NCBI RefSeq assembly: GCF_001312865.1
Contig: NZ_BBER01000003.1
Coordinates: 1 to 64,000 of the forward strand
Length of the DNA stretch: 64,000 nt
Origin: Lacticaseibacillus thailandensis DSM 22698 = JCM 13996
GTDB lineage: Bacteria; Bacillota; Bacilli; Lactobacillales; Lactobacillaceae
Direction: 5' to 3'
Below the pieces are notes generated by a model. The model was not told the DNA's origin, ran no database searches, and was given only the letters and a program-made list of their open reading frames with translations. The position numbers and the translations under genes are program-made. Shown in pieces: positions 36,269 to 46,717 of the stretch; the first letter of the stretch is position 1, and each line of letters begins with the position of its first letter.

Positions 36269-37146
36269 TTAATCTAGGTTTACATCTAGTAATGCTAACA
36301 CACGGTTTAGGTCTGCTTCACTTTCAAAGTCAATTTCGATCTTACCCTTACCCTTCTTGGTTTGGGCAATGTTGACCTTGGTCCCAAAGCGGTCCCCTAA
36401 CTGGTTCTCACTGGCCCGCACGTACGGCGACTTCACCACTTTGCGCGTCGTCTTGGCCGGCGTCCGGCCATTAGCATTGGCCTGGGCAATCAGCTTTTCC
36501 AGTTGCCGTACCGTCAACCCCTCGCTGACCGTCTTCTTGGCCATCGGCACGATTTGCGACTTCCGCTTCAGGCTCAGCAGGCTACGCGCCTGCGCCATCG
36601 ACAGGTCACCGTTGCTGACGAGCTTCTTGACCGCCTCGGGGAGCGACAATAGGCGGAGGTAGTTGGCAATGTATGGCCGACTCTTCCCCAACGCTTGCTG
36701 ACCTCGGCCTGGGTGATGTTCAGCTTCTTGATCAGCGTATCGTACGCCTGGGCTTCTTCGATGGGTGACAGGTCCTCGCGCTGCAGGTTCTCCAGCACGG
36801 CGACTTCCATCATCGACTCATCGTCAAAGCTGCGGATGATGGCCGGGATGGTATCCTTCCCCGCCAGCTTGGAAGCCCGGTACCGCCGTTCACCGGCGAT
36901 GATCTCGTACCCGTTAACACTTTCACGCACGATAATGGGCTGGAAGACCCCGGTTTCCTTGATCGACTTAGCCAGGTCGTTTAGCGCGTCCTCGTCGAAC
37001 GTCCGCCGGGGCTGATACGGATTGGGCCGGATCTCGTCCAGCTTGATTTCCGTGACCGCGTCCATCTGGGGTTCCTGATCCTCGAAGTTGCTAAAGATCG
37101 CGTCGATCCCGCGACCAAGCCCCTTTTTGTTCTTGTTATTCGCCAT
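36269..37146 (-). CDS. parB: Chromosome partitioning protein ParB/Spo0J (one frameshift)
   Basis: A CTP-dependent DNA clamp that loads at parS and spreads along the origin region. It has the N-terminal GLGRGIDAIF motif that contacts Soj, the CTP site GERRYRASK and ENLQREDLSPIEEA, and a central helix-turn-helix. The C-terminal dimer domain is KGKGKIEIDFESEADLNRVL. Frames join near 36690 at SKRLGKSRPYIANYLRLL; one base is missing. Merged length about 292. ATG 37146 overlaps the 3' end of soj by 11 bases, with GGAGG upstream. Confidence 0.94.
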
Positions 37147-37903
37147 GAGCTGCAAGCACCTCCCGCGCTAAATCTTCATACACTGCCGCCGCCCGTGACT
37201 TCGGGTCAAAGTCCACGATGGGCTGCCCGTAACTCGGGGCCTCCGCCAACCGGGTCAACCGCGGAATAACGGTGTGGTACACCTTATCACCAAAGTGGGA
37301 GCGTACTTCCGTGATGACCTGGTTGCCCAGCTTCGTCCGGGCGTCAAACATCGTCAGTAGCACGCCTTCAATTGCCAAATCGGGATTGAAGTGCTTCTGT
37401 ACTAACTTAACCGTGTTCAGTAACTGGCTCAACCCTTCCAGGGCGTAGTATTCACTTTGTACCGGAATGAGAATCGTATCCGTGGCGGTGAACGCGTTAA
37501 TGGCCAACTGGCCCAATGATGGTGGGCAGTCAATCAAAATGTAGTCATAATCCGCGCGCACGGGTGCCAAGCCTAACTTCAGGCGCATTTCGCGCGCCAT
37601 TTGTGAAGTCAGCTCAATCTCCGCCCCTGCTAACTGGATCGTCGCCGGCACAATATCCAATCCCGGGTGATCCGTGTGCAAAATTGCGGAGGTGATGGGC
37701 TCCTCGTCCACCAAAACGTCATAAATATCTTTTTCAACGCGGGGCTTATCGATACCTACCCCGCTGGTTGCGTTACCCTGCGCGTCAGCGTCCACAATCA
37801 AAACGTGTTTGCCGGCGTTCGCGAGGCACGCACCCAGATTGACGGTCGTCGTGGTTTTACCCACACCGCCCTTTTGGTTCGCCACCGCAATTACGTGTGC
37901 CAT
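37136..37903 (-). CDS. soj: Chromosome partitioning ATPase ParA/Soj
   Basis: A Walker-type ATPase working with ParB in origin segregation and control of DnaA. The deviant Walker A is KGGVGKTT (about 11-18), with IVDADAQGNATSGVG and LIDCPPSLGQL following. ATG 37903 is used because GGAGG lies five bases upstream; 255 residues. Operon with parB (overlap) and probably noc upstream. Confidence 0.95.
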   Translation of the reverse strand: MAHVIAVANQKGGVGKTTTTVNLGACLANAGKHVLIVDADAQGNATSGVGIDKPRVEKDIYDVLVDEEPITSAILHTDHPGLDIVPATIQLAGAEIELTSQMAREMRLKLGLAPVRADYDYILIDCPPSLGQLAINAFTATDTILIPVQSEYYALEGLSQLLNTVKLVQKHFNPDLAIEGVLLTMFDARTKLGNQVITEVRSHFGDKVYHTVIPRLTRLAEAPSYGQPIVDFDPKSRAAAVYEDLAREVLAAHGE

Positions 37904-37956
37904 GTTGACCTCCAATTCAAACCGTTAACTTTACGCATCCTGTCATGCTGTATTTA

Positions 37957-38871
37957 CTATTTGCTCGTTTGTGCCTTGGTGGGACGGTTCGTAGCTTTGG
38001 CAGCTTTGCCATCCGTCACCTGGGCATCAGGAATTTCAATAATGATGCGGTGAATGCCGTCTGCGTCCTCTTCACGCATCGAGGCGTTCATCCCCGCCTG
38101 CTGGACCAACTTGAGCGACTTCTTGATGGTGTTCACCGCCACCCGGGCGTCCTTGTTCAGCGTTGACCGCCGTTGGGCTTTCTTGGCCGTCTTCTTGGCT
38201 GGACGGCCCTTACCGGCATGGTTGTCCACCGCGTCGGGATTGAGGATGCTTTGCACCAGCGCCTCGGTCTCCTTAACGTTCAGGCGATCCGCCGCGATGC
38301 GGTCCAAGACGTGCTGCTGCTGGTGATCATCCAACTTAAGCATCGCCCGGCCCTGCCGTTCCGTAATGGAACCATTCATAATGGCTGCCTGGACCGGCTG
38401 GCTGAGTTTGAGCAGCCGCAACTTGTTGGCCACAAACGACTGGCTCTTGCCGACCCGCCGCGCGATGCCCTCCTGGGTGATCGCGTTTTGGTTCATCAAG
38501 TCCGCGTACGCCTGCGCCTCTTCGATTGGCGACAAGTCTGCCCGTTGCAGGTTTTCAATCAACGCCATGGCGGCCGATTCGTCATCAGCCATTGTGGTCA
38601 CGATGGCGGGAATCTCCGTCCAGGCCAGTTGCGTGGTCACCGCCCGAAAGCGCCGTTCACCCGCGATGATCTCGTAGTGACCCGGTTCGTATTCACGCAC
38701 CACAATGGGTTGGAGTAGCCCGTGCTGCTTGATTGTTAGTGCTAGTTCATTCAGTGACTCTTCCTGAAACACTTTGCGCGGCTGAAAGCGATTAGGCACA
38801 ATGGCGTCCGTGGGAATCTTCCGAACGACTTCACCGTCAGCTTTTTGCGGTTAAAAAAAGTTGAATGCCAT
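37957..38871 (-). CDS. noc: Nucleoid occlusion protein Noc (start region off frame)
   Basis: A ParB-like DNA-binding protein that blocks division over the nucleoid. The ParB fold is clear: IVPNRFQPRKVFQEE, EIIAGERRFRAV, LIENLQRADLSPIEEAQAY and GKSQSFVANKLRLLKLS. The C-terminal part ends in a lysine-rich and then dimerising region. ATG 38871 lies just after the rsmG stop, with GGGGG upstream. It reads MAFNFF, then needs one T fewer near 38855 and one A more near 38843 to give FNRKKADGEVVRKIPTDAIV, the amphipathic membrane-targeting start expected of Noc. Length about 304. Confidence 0.9.
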
Positions 38872-38873
38872 GC

Positions 38874-39605
38874 TTACTGTCCCCCAATTGGTTGTTTTGC
38901 TGGTGTTCCGGGCTTACGCGGGTACTTCTTCGGCGTCCGTACCACTTTGTCGATGACCACGAGGTGCCGTGGGGCCTCCTCGACGGGTAACGTCAGTGCC
39001 CGGTCCGCAACCACATGACCACCCAGAATCTTGATGGCCTTATCGGCTTGGGCCAGTTCGTTAGCACCCTGGGCCCCCTTCATCGCAATAAACTTGCCAC
39101 CCAGTTGCACTAACGGCAAACACAGTTCCGCCAGTACGTCGAGAGCTGCGACCGCCCGTGCGGTGACCAACCCAAACGATTCCCGGTCGGGTGATTGCTT
39201 GCGCCCAAATTCCTCCGCGCGCGCGTGCACAAGGTGGACACCGTCGAGGTGGAGCCGTTGGCAAAGTCGCTCCAGAAAGTCGATCCGCTTTTGCAGGGAG
39301 TCCACGATGGTGACCTCCAAGTGCGGGTTGAGGATTTTCATCGGTAACGACGGGAACCCGGCTCCGGCGCCGACGTCACACAGCGTGACCGTGGTCGTCC
39401 ATAACTCCGGAAATTCCAGTAAGGGCGTGACCGAGTCGTAAAAATGCTTGAGATAGACATCACCCTCAGCAGTAATGGCCGTCAGGTTCATCTTTTGGTT
39501 CTCTGCCACCAGGTACGAATAATATTCGGCAAATTGTGCTTGCTGCTCGGCGCTTAATACCACGTCAAACCGTGCCAATGCGGCCGCAAATTCTTCTGGA
39601 TTCAT
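38874..39605 (-). CDS. rsmG: 16S rRNA (guanine527-N7)-methyltransferase
   Basis: SAM-dependent methyltransferase of 16S rRNA, often called GidB. The SAM site is TLCDVGAGAGFPSLPMKI (about residues 73-90). MNLTAI and YLKHFYDSV are family marks, as is ARAVAALDVLAELCLPL. 243 residues. GAGGAG precedes ATG. It is the first gene of the rsmG-noc-soj-parB group, normal near the origin of lactobacilli. Loss of this enzyme gives low-level streptomycin resistance in other bacteria. Confidence 0.96.
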   Translation of the reverse strand: MNPEEFAAALARFDVVLSAEQQAQFAEYYSYLVAENQKMNLTAITAEGDVYLKHFYDSVTPLLEFPELWTTTVTLCDVGAGAGFPSLPMKILNPHLEVTIVDSLQKRIDFLERLCQRLHLDGVHLVHARAEEFGRKQSPDRESFGLVTARAVAALDVLAELCLPLVQLGGKFIAMKGAQGANELAQADKAIKILGGHVVADRALTLPVEEAPRHLVVIDKVVRTPKKYPRKPGTPAKQPIGGQ

Positions 39606-39754
39606 TGCCGTCTCCTCATCGTCTAAAATTTTAGCTATTGCCCGCTACAACAGGCTTTGTGAACAGATAATTGTGGAACACCTACGCGTTTCACGTCATG
39701 TTCAATTTTAGCCCACCCAGCATGCTTTAACAACCCGCGAACGCGACTCCGGAC

Positions 39755-39770
39755 AGTTTCACGTGAAACA
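39755..39770. promoter_or_regulatory. parS site 1
   Basis: AGTTTCACGTGAAACA matches the ParB-binding consensus TGTTNCACGTGAAACA at all but the first base. It lies upstream of rsmG-noc-soj-parB, a usual place. Confidence 0.9.
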
Positions 39771-39848
39771 TATCCAGACGACAAGCGCAATCACCATGAT
39801 GAGACGCAACGGGAACTGATGTGACCCCCATCACTGCCGTTGAGGAAC

Positions 39849-39884
39849 AAAAAAAACGGCCCGTAGCATGTGCTACGAACCGTG
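39849..39884 (-). terminator. Terminator of gatD
   Basis: ACGGCCCGTAGCA (39856-39868) pairs with TGCTACGAACCGT (39871-39883) with one mismatch. T8 follows on the minus strand. Confidence 0.9.
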
Positions 39885-39891
39885 ATTACAT

Positions 39892-40569
39892 TTATGCTGG
39901 CACCGCAACGTTGACCCGCTGCTCGTGCCGCTTGACGATCATATCAGCAAACGCCCGTGCGACGTTCATGTTCCGCAATAGCGGACCGTGAGAGTAGCTG
40001 CCAAAGGTCTGCTTGTACCGCACCCCTTCAACGCCTTCCTCCGGGTTATTACCGAAGCCTTCCACCACCTTACCGAACGGCCGTAACTTGTCTTTGTCAT
40101 CAAAGTAGGTACACCCGCTATGGTTTTCAAAAGCGGTGACCGTGCCAAAGTCCGTTTCGTACTTGGTATCCCCGATCATCCGGGCCTCTGGACGGAACAC
40201 CGTGTGCAAAGGCAGGATACCCAGACACTGAATGGTAGTACCGTCGACCATTTCGTACTTGGTACCCAAGAACTGGTAGCCACCACAAATACCCAGCATC
40301 GGGTAGCCCGCCTCGATGTACTTAGTCAGCGTGTCTTTGAAGCGGCTAATATCCTTGGCCACCACGGTCTGTTCGTAATCCTGCCCACCGCCGAAGAACA
40401 CAAAGTCGTAATTGTCCGCATCAAAGTCGCGACCCAGACTCACGTTATCGACCTGCACGGTATACCCGCGCTGTTCTAACAGGTAACGGAGAATCTTCAC
40501 GTCGCCACTGTCACCGTACGTGTTCATCAAGTCTTCGTATAGGTACGCAATCCGTATCGGTTCAGCCAT
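39892..40569 (-). CDS. gatD: GatD, glutaminase subunit of lipid II isoglutaminyl synthase
   Basis: A class I glutamine amidotransferase of the CobB/CobQ type that supplies ammonia to MurT for amidating the D-Glu of lipid II. It begins IRIAYLYEDLMNTYGDSGDV; the catalytic cysteine is C95 in GICGGYQFLG and the histidine H194 in GSYSHGPLLRN. These match GatD rather than cobyric acid synthase. ATG 40569 has AGGAGG upstream; 226 residues, near the usual 240. MurT normally lies directly upstream, but here a repeat-like stretch and a plus-strand gene are found there. Confidence 0.9.
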   Translation of the reverse strand: MAEPIRIAYLYEDLMNTYGDSGDVKILRYLLEQRGYTVQVDNVSLGRDFDADNYDFVFFGGGQDYEQTVVAKDISRFKDTLTKYIEAGYPMLGICGGYQFLGTKYEMVDGTTIQCLGILPLHTVFRPEARMIGDTKYETDFGTVTAFENHSGCTYFDDKDKLRPFGKVVEGFGNNPEEGVEGVRYKQTFGSYSHGPLLRNMNVARAFADMIVKRHEQRVNVAVPA

Positions 40570-40611
40570 TATGATCCTCCTCGAGTAATTTATTCCGTCA
40601 TTATAACACGC

Positions 40612-40765
40612 GTGGGGTGCGGAAGTTAGTGGGCCCTGCTGAGTGGGCGGGAGCACTATGGCTTGGTGAACCGCGCCACGAGGATTGCCGGCTGCTGCCA
40701 GGTATTGAAACGAGCTCGCGCTTTCTAACCGGCCCGCGCCGCTTTCTAAAAATAAAATAGTCAAA
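40612..40765 (-). repeat. Degenerate member of the structured repeat family
   Basis: On the minus strand TTAGAAAGCG and GCGAGCTCGTTTC recall the ends of the repeats at 2845-3236 and 26085-26300. Long G+C-rich imperfect pairings are present, but no clean nested hairpin. It occupies the place where murT would be expected. Confidence 0.4.
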
Positions 40766-40852
40766 TATCAGAAAAGTGACGGACTTTTGGGACAACTGCA
40801 TATAAACTATGGGCGTGGGGAAAAATAACGCTCTGGGTAGGAGGTGTGCCTA

Positions 40853-41125
40853 ATGGATACCGCAACTTTAACAGTTAAACAAGCTACCGTTGATCACTAT
40901 CACCGCGCGTTACGCCAACTGCGGGAATATAACATGATTAGACGAGCAACCGTGTTATTACGGGACGCCTCGGTGAGTGCCGGGATCACCGCCGAGTTGG
41001 ACCGCATGGCCGCAGACGTGCTGAGTGATTACAATGAATCAAGACTGTTAGTCAAGTATGGGGAAATGAATGCCGGATTACACTTGTCACACCGCCTCCC
41101 CCTCGTTGATCCGCCACAAAATTAA
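40853..41125 (+). CDS. Hypothetical protein, 90 residues
   Basis: Not recognised. Helical, soluble and charged, beginning MDTATLTVKQATVDHYHRAL and ending HRLPLVDPPQN. ATG 40853 is used because GGAGG lies eight bases upstream. The size and helical character are those of many small lactobacillar proteins, including bacteriocin immunity proteins, but no bacteriocin gene is near and no family match is claimed. A terminator follows. Confidence 0.65.
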   Translation: MDTATLTVKQATVDHYHRALRQLREYNMIRRATVLLRDASVSAGITAELDRMAADVLSDYNESRLLVKYGEMNAGLHLSHRLPLVDPPQN

Positions 41126-41230
41126 GCAAGTACCTAACGCGGCGGGTACGGGGTCCCGCCGGTGTGCACACCAACTTTGCGGCAGGTATTGACAACGTAA
41201 GGGCGCCCGGTAACCGACGCCCTGGGGACA

Positions 41231-41264
41231 CCGATAGATGACGGGGTCCCTTTTTGGTAGGTGT
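41231..41264 (+). terminator. Probable terminator of the 90-residue protein gene
   Basis: GGGAC-CCG pairs with CGG-GTCCC around an eight-base loop, with one mismatch, and TTTTT follows. Confidence 0.65.
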
Positions 41265-41299
41265 CACTGCACTTCTGGTACCACTACACTCATCCAAGC

Positions 41300-41345
41300 A
41301 AAGCAAAGTGGCGTCCCACAATAACCTTTGTAGGACGCCACTGTT
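41300..41345. terminator. Terminator of cvpA
   Basis: AGTGGCGTCC (41307-41316) pairs with GGACGCCACT (41333-41342). It lies just after the cvpA stop on the minus strand; the T-tract is weak. Confidence 0.7.
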
Positions 41346-41354
41346 GTTATTGGC

Positions 41355-41909
41355 CTAATAACTACTGCTGGAACTGTCGCTAGTGTTCGTGCTGTCAGTA
41401 TGCGTCGTATTACTGGTATTTGTCTGGTTGTCGCTTGTACCCAACCAGTTTTGGAACTGGTTGCTATTTAATAACGGAGAATTTGTCACAATAAACTGTG
41501 CGGCTCCCGACTCGGCGTACTGTGAGGTCACCCACGTGTTTTGTACCAACAACAAGAGTGACAGCACGATGAAGATTGCAATGTAGTGAAAAATAACAGC
41601 CACAATGGCGCCGCCGAGGCTATTCGCCTGCTTGATCACCGGAATCCACGTAATATGCCGCGACCATTTGGCCAGCAGATGAATCAAGAACCGGCCGGCC
41701 ACAATAATCACGATAAACGCCAGGGCTTTGGTGCCAAAGCCGACATCCGCGCCGCCCAACGCCATCGCTACTCGCTGATAGTTCGCAATCGCAAACACCC
41801 ACAGAATCACGTTGCCAATCATCGAAATAATCGTTATTGCTAGGCCCTGCCGCCAACCGGACACGCAGGCCAGTAGCAGCCAGATGATGATAATAATGCT
41901 CAAAACCAC
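41355..41909 (-). CDS. CvpA family membrane protein
   Basis: A 184-residue inner-membrane protein with four helices: about 2-20, 25-45, 60-75 and 100-123. The SGWRQGLAITIISMIG start is typical of CvpA/YshB. Homologues affect colicin V export or surface growth in other bacteria; the role here is unknown. The tail is rich in Ser, Thr and Asn. GTG is the start codon, eight bases after AAGGAGG. Confidence 0.85.
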   Translation of the reverse strand: MVLSIIIIIWLLLACVSGWRQGLAITIISMIGNVILWVFAIANYQRVAMALGGADVGFGTKALAFIVIIVAGRFLIHLLAKWSRHITWIPVIKQANSLGGAIVAVIFHYIAIFIVLSLLLLVQNTWVTSQYAESGAAQFIVTNSPLLNSNQFQNWLGTSDNQTNTSNTTHTDSTNTSDSSSSSY

Positions 41910-42061
41910 GCGGAATTACCTCCTTGTCACCCTAGCCACGCCCAGCTCATCGCCAAGGGTTTACTCCCATTATGCCCATAAACCCCACCGCTGCGTAGAG
42001 TTTGCTGGTAAATTTATCAATTCGGCAAACATCGTGGTCATCCGTACAACACGTTTTGACA

Positions 42062-42091
42062 TTAAAAAGGGCCTACCCCGCGGTAGGCCCA
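42062..42091 (-). terminator. Terminator of the membrane protein gene at 42105
   Basis: GGGCCTACC (42069-42077) pairs with GGTAGGCCC (42082-42090). On the minus strand TTTTTAAT follows. Confidence 0.9.
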
Positions 42092-42104
42092 ACACTACTA
42101 TTCG

Positions 42105-42743
42105 TTACTCACCGTCATTCAACGGCACAATGGTCGAAAAATCATCACTAGGCACACGAATCAGCGAGAAGCGGTCGCCCGTCTTGCCGGCACGCAGGCC
42201 CAAGCCATTCAGGAAGTTGCCCTTGTAGCGCGCCGTAATCGTGGCAACGAACGCTTTGTCCGTCTGCCGGTCCATGCTAGCGAGCTTCTTGGCGTGCCAC
42301 GGGAAGTGTGATGCCTGCAGGTTGAGGATGCCACTACCATCCGACACCGTCGCGTCGTTGCTGTTGACCTCAACCTTAGCGTTTTCCACCCAGTACGTGT
42401 AGTGCATCAGCGAGTTTTTACCCGACCCGGACCGCACCTCAACGTAGTACGAATGCTTATCGTCCGTCTGTAGTACCAGCGGCTGGTACTTGTAGGATAC
42501 CGTTGCCTCCGCACTATTCGTAAAGTTCGTCGGACGTAGCCAGGCCGCGTAAACCAACCCGTACAGGGCGGCCAAAAAGACGACGACCTCAACTAAATCA
42601 ATCAGTATGGTCCTCCCCGAATGGTGCTGACCGTGAACCACGATCATCTTGAGGTGCCGTTGCCGAATGTTGATAACGATAAAAATGAGGTAAACGACCA
42701 GAATGATCCAGGCCGCCACACCAATAAAGTTCCATGCGTTCAT
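42105..42743 (-). CDS. Uncharacterised lactobacillar membrane protein
   Basis: 212 residues. Two N-terminal membrane helices (about 6-25 and 48-67) with a short basic loop between them are followed by an extracellular domain. That domain is rich in beta strands and has repeated Asn/Ser/Thr positions (YKYQPLVLQTDDKHSYYVEV, MHYTYWVENAKVEVNS, VATITARYKGNFLNG). No enzyme motif is seen. GGAGG lies seven bases before ATG. It is followed by its own terminator, with the nox-type gene 24 bases upstream on the same strand, so cotranscription with nox is likely. Confidence 0.75.
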   Translation of the reverse strand: MNAWNFIGVAAWIILVVYLIFIVINIRQRHLKMIVVHGQHHSGRTILIDLVEVVVFLAALYGLVYAAWLRPTNFTNSAEATVSYKYQPLVLQTDDKHSYYVEVRSGSGKNSLMHYTYWVENAKVEVNSNDATVSDGSGILNLQASHFPWHAKKLASMDRQTDKAFVATITARYKGNFLNGLGLRAGKTGDRFSLIRVPSDDFSTIVPLNDGE

Positions 42744-42767
42744 GGTTCTTCCTCCCAGAGTGCGTGT

Positions 42768-44130
42768 TTATTGCTCGTGATCAAGCTTAGCCATTGCCGC
42801 TTGCCCGAGTAGGTTCATAAAGTTCCACGGACGGTCAAAGTTGGGGTTAAAGAGCATATCCACATACCCCAAATCATCCACCGTATTTTTATTTTGAATC
42901 ATGACCGAAATCAGGTTAGCGCACATTGAGATGTCTAACTTACTGTAAAACTGCCCGCCCAAAATCTGGCGGTTCGACCGCCGAAACACCAAGGTACCAT
43001 CAATCGTGGTCGTGGTGGGCATAAACTCCGGTCGGTAATTGTCCTTAAATTCAACGTACTCGACGTCGTCAAAGTACTTGCGGGCACGAGCGTAAGTCAA
43101 CCCGCTAGTCGCCATGTTGTGCTCCAAAATGCTCAACGCGCTAGTTGACTGCGTCCCCATGTACTGAATACTACCGGGTTGCACGATGTTCGCGCCAGCA
43201 ATCTTACCCTGGCGCACAGCGTTGGTGGCTAACGGCGCGTAGGCAAACTGCCCGGTGGGGTTAAACCGCACCACGGTGGAGTCGCCGGCCGCATAAATAT
43301 CCGGATCACTCGTCTGCATTTCGTCATTAACGATGATTGCCTGGCTGCGATCCAGGTCGACCTTGCCGGCCATCAGCTCCGTCATGGGCTGGAAACCGAC
43401 GCACAGAATCACGATGTCGGTCTCAATTTCACCCTTGTCGGTGCGAATGAACACCTGCCCATCCTCATCGCCGTCAAACTCCAAGACGTGCTCACCGTCA
43501 TGTAGGTCAACCCCGTGCGCACGGAGGTCATCCCCGATGACGCCAGCCAAGCCTCGGTCCACGTAATGACTGAGCAAACCGTGACGGCCATTGACCAGCA
43601 GCACGTCGTGGTGTCCCTGCTGGGCAAAGGAACTTGCAATCTCCACCCCGATATAACCACCGCCAACAACGGCGATCCGCTTGGCGTGATCCGATGCGGC
43701 TTTGATTGCGAGGGCGTCCTTGTAGTTTTTGCACAGGTAGACGTTCTTGACGTTGACCCCGCGAATAGGCGACGCCACCGGATAGGAGCCTGTCGTCACA
43801 ATGAGCTTGTCGTATGTGTCGCTGAATTTCTTACCGGTGGCCAGGTTCTGCACCTCAACGACTTTGCGGTGCGTGTCCACCGAGGTTACATCGTGGCGTA
43901 AGTGTACACCGACGTGCAACCCCATGGCTTCTAGTTCGGGACCCGTGGCGTAAAAAAACGTCACGGAGATCCCGCACTACACCGCCTAGGTAGAGATAAA
44001 TGCCGCACGATAAAAACGAAATATCCTCATTGCGTTCGTACACCGCAATCTCCGTACTGGGGTCACGGTTCAATATTTCCTGGACTGCAGCCGTACCCGC
44101 GTGGGTACAACCTATCACAACCACTTTCAT
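42768..44130 (-). CDS. nox: NADH oxidase, FAD-dependent, Nox type (one frameshift)
   Basis: A flavoprotein of the NADH oxidase/NADH peroxidase/CoA-disulfide reductase group; in lactobacilli it mostly reduces oxygen to water and regenerates NAD. The FAD motif is VVIGCTHAGTAA and the redox cysteine is C42 in SFLSCGI. The NADH motif is IAVVGGGYIGVEIAS, the second FAD motif DPDIYAAGDS. A C-terminal dimerisation domain follows. A run of seven T near 43965 should be six (DVFYATGPELEAMG), giving about 453 residues, the family length. ATG 44130 has GGAG upstream. Water- and peroxide-forming enzymes cannot be separated by eye. Confidence 0.88.
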
Positions 44131-44290
44131 ACACTGGTGCTCCATTCGCTCATTGTGAACCACATTTATCCGTGGCTACGCACCCAACGCGGCCACTTTC
44201 CTCGCTATCAGTATCGCACACGCTCAACAAATATCAAAGCTCGCGGTGGACATTTAACTAGGGCTTTTTACCCGTGGTGCAGAGGTGAAC

Positions 44291-44322
44291 ACAAAGGGAC
44301 CGTAACCAAAGTCACGGCCCCA
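44291..44322 (-). terminator. Terminator of xfp
   Basis: GGGACCGTAAC pairs with GTCACGGCCCC with two mismatches. TTTGTG follows on the minus strand. Confidence 0.7.
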
Positions 44323-44353
44323 AACGTGCTTAGTCACTCTCCATGAACAAAGC

Positions 44354-46717
44354 CTATTTAACTGGCGTCCACTGCCATTCACGCACTTCAGGAATGTCGT
44401 CACCCTCGCGGCGAATGTAGTCGTTGTGATACTTCAACGTAGCGTCCATGCGGGCGGTAAAGGCCGCCCCTTCGTCACCGTAGCCACCAACGGCCGCAAT
44501 GACGTCCTTGGCCAGGTGGTACCGGTCCAGTTCGTTCAGCACGCGCATGTCAAACGGCGTGGTGATGTCCCCGTCTTCACGGTAGCCGTGGACACGCAGG
44601 TTTTGGTTGTGCCGACCAAACCACATGTCACGGATCAAGCCTTCGTAACCATGGAAGGCAAAGATAACCGGCTTGTCCACCGTAAACAGGTCATCGAACT
44701 GTTCATCAGTCAGACCCCGTGGATCCTGCTCCGGACGACGGAGCTTCAACAGGTCAATGACGTTGATGAAGCGAATCCGCATGTTCGGGAACGTGACCCG
44801 CAGCAAGTCGATTGCGGCCAAACTTTCCATGTTTGGCTCCGTTCCGGCCGCCGCGATGACGACCTCTGGTGCGCCGTCGTCATCGGTGCTGGCCCAATCG
44901 ATGCGACCCATGCCGGTCTCGGCCAGACGCTGGGCTTCTTCAATACTGTAGAACTGTGGCCGCGGCTGCTTAGAAGTGACGAGCAGGTTGACCGTCTCCG
45001 AGCTACTAAACAGCTTTGGTGAAATAGCCAGCAGGGAGTTGGCATCTGCGGGCAGGTACTCGCGGATGAACTCCGGCTTCTTTTCCGCCAGGTGGGTCAA
45101 AATGCCCGGATCCTGGTGGGTGTAACCGTTGTGATCTTGCTGGAAACTAGTGGATGTCGCCACCACGTTCAGTGACGGGTAGTGCCGCCGCCATGGCTGT
45201 TCACTAGCTTCACGGATCCACTTGAAGTACTGTGTGAGCATGGAATCTACGACGCGCAGGAACGCTTCGTAACTGGTAAACAGGCCGTGACGCCCGGTCA
45301 GGGTGTAACCCTCCAGGAAGCCCTCACTTTGGTGTTCAGACAACTGGGAGTCAATGATCCGGCCGGCGCTAGCCATCTTTTCGTCGGTGTGGTCGTTAAT
45401 TGGTTCCAGCCATTGCCGCGCACTTTCTTCAAAGATGCCATAAAGGCGGTTACTCATCGTCTCGTCGGGACCAAAGATGCGGAAGTTGTTCGGGTTCAAC
45501 TTGATCAAGTCACGCAGGTAGTCAGACCAGATAATCATGTCCTGCTTGGTCAAACGACCCGGCTTGGAGTTGTCCAACGCGTACTTCTTGAAGTCGGGCA
45601 ACTTCAATGGCTGTGGCGCTAATCCGCCATTGGTGATTGGGTTAGCCGCCATCAGGTGGTCATGATCTGGCAACAGTTCCTGCAATTCAGGAACCAGGTG
45701 GCCATTCGCGTCAAACTGCTCTTCGGGGTGGTATGATTTCAACCAAGCAGTCAAAGCATCCACGTGGGTCATGTCCTCAGAGGAAACAGGAATTGGAATC
45801 TGGTGGGCGCGGAACGAGCCCTCGATTGGTTCGTTGTCCCACTCCTTGGGACCCGTCCAGCCCTTTGGTGACCGGAAGACCACTACTGGCCAGCGTGGCT
45901 GACCCGCATCGCCCGTTTCGCGAGCATGCTGCTGGATGCTGTGAATTCGTTCGATAGCACCATCCAGGGCCTGCGCCATTTCTGGGTTCAGTTTCTCCGG
46001 GTCGTCGCCTTCAACAAAGACTGGTGCCCAGCCAGCCCCTTCGAGGTACTTCCGCACATCTTCGTCGGACTTGCGGGCCAGGATGGTCGGGTTACTGATC
46101 TTAAAGCCGTTCATGTGCAAAATTGGCAGTACGGCCCCGTCGTTGATCGGGTTAATGAAGGTGTTGCTAAACCAGCTAGCTGCAAGTGGGCCGGTTTCAC
46201 TTTCACCATCACCGATCACAACGGCCGCAATCTGGTCAGGGTTGTCCAAAATGGCCCCCACACCATGGCTGAGGGAGTACCCCAGTTCGCCACCCTCGTG
46301 CATGGAACCTGGCGTTTGGGCACTGGCGTGGCTAGCCACCCCACCAGGAAAACTAAACTGCTTGAACAGCTTCTGCATCCCCTGCTCGTCCTGCGTTACG
46401 TCTGGATAAGCTTCGGTATACGTGCCGTCCAGGTAGGAGTTAGACACCATGACCTGGCCACCATGACCTGGGCCTTCAATGTAAAACATGTTGAGATGGT
46501 ACTTATTAATGACACGATTTAAATGCGTATAAATAAAGTTTTGACCGGCAATTGTGCCCCAGTGGCCAATTGGGTGAACCTTAACGTCCGCAGCCACAAT
46601 GGGCCGTTTAAGCAATGGGTTGTCCTTCAGGTACAACTGGCCGACAGACAAGTAATTGGCAGCCTGCCAGTACCGAGTCATCTTTGCAAAGTACTCGGGT
46701 GTAGAATATTCCGTCAT
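44354..46717 (-). CDS. xfp: Xylulose-5-phosphate/fructose-6-phosphate phosphoketolase
   Basis: A TPP enzyme that splits xylulose 5-phosphate (or fructose 6-phosphate) with phosphate to give acetyl phosphate, the key step of heterofermentative sugar use. Signature stretches are the N-terminal TEYFAKM-like [20 protein letters not shown], then [39 protein letters not shown] and the TPP-binding [14 protein letters not shown]. Later come [12 protein letters not shown] and [16 protein letters not shown] 46717 follows GGAGG by eight bases. About 787 residues, uninterrupted. Monocistronic. Confidence 0.97.
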   Translation of the reverse strand: MTEYSTPEYFAKMTRYWQAANYLSVGQLYLKDNPLLKRPIVAADVKVHPIGHWGTIAGQNFIYTHLNRVINKYHLNMFYIEGPGHGGQVMVSNSYLDGTYTEAYPDVTQDEQGMQKLFKQFSFPGGVASHASAQTPGSMHEGGELGYSLSHGVGAILDNPDQIAAVVIGDGESETGPLAASWFSNTFINPINDGAVLPILHMNGFKISNPTILARKSDEDVRKYLEGAGWAPVFVEGDDPEKLNPEMAQALDGAIERIHSIQQHARETGDAGQPRWPVVVFRSPKGWTGPKEWDNEPIEGSFRAHQIPIPVSSEDMTHVDALTAWLKSYHPEEQFDANGHLVPELQELLPDHDHLMAANPITNGGLAPQPLKLPDFKKYALDNSKPGRLTKQDMIIWSDYLRDLIKLNPNNFRIFGPDETMSNRLYGIFEESARQWLEPINDHTDEKMASAGRIIDSQLSEHQSEGFLEGYTLTGRHGLFTSYEAFLRVVDSMLTQYFKWIREASEQPWRRHYPSLNVVATSTSFQQDHNGYTHQDPGILTHLAEKKPEFIREYLPADANSLLAISPKLFSSSETVNLLVTSKQPRPQFYSIEEAQRLAETGMGRIDWASTDDDGAPEVVIAAAGTEPNMESLAAIDLLRVTFPNMRIRFINVIDLLKLRRPEQDPRGLTDEQFDDLFTVDKPVIFAFHGYEGLIRDMWFGRHNQNLRVHGYREDGDITTPFDMRVLNELDRYHLAKDVIAAVGGYGDEGAAFTARMDATLKYHNDYIRREGDDIPEVREWQWTPVK

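Noticed and set aside
41052-41321. 89-codon minus-strand frame
   Set aside because: It runs through a terminator hairpin and the 3' end of a better gene on the other strand.
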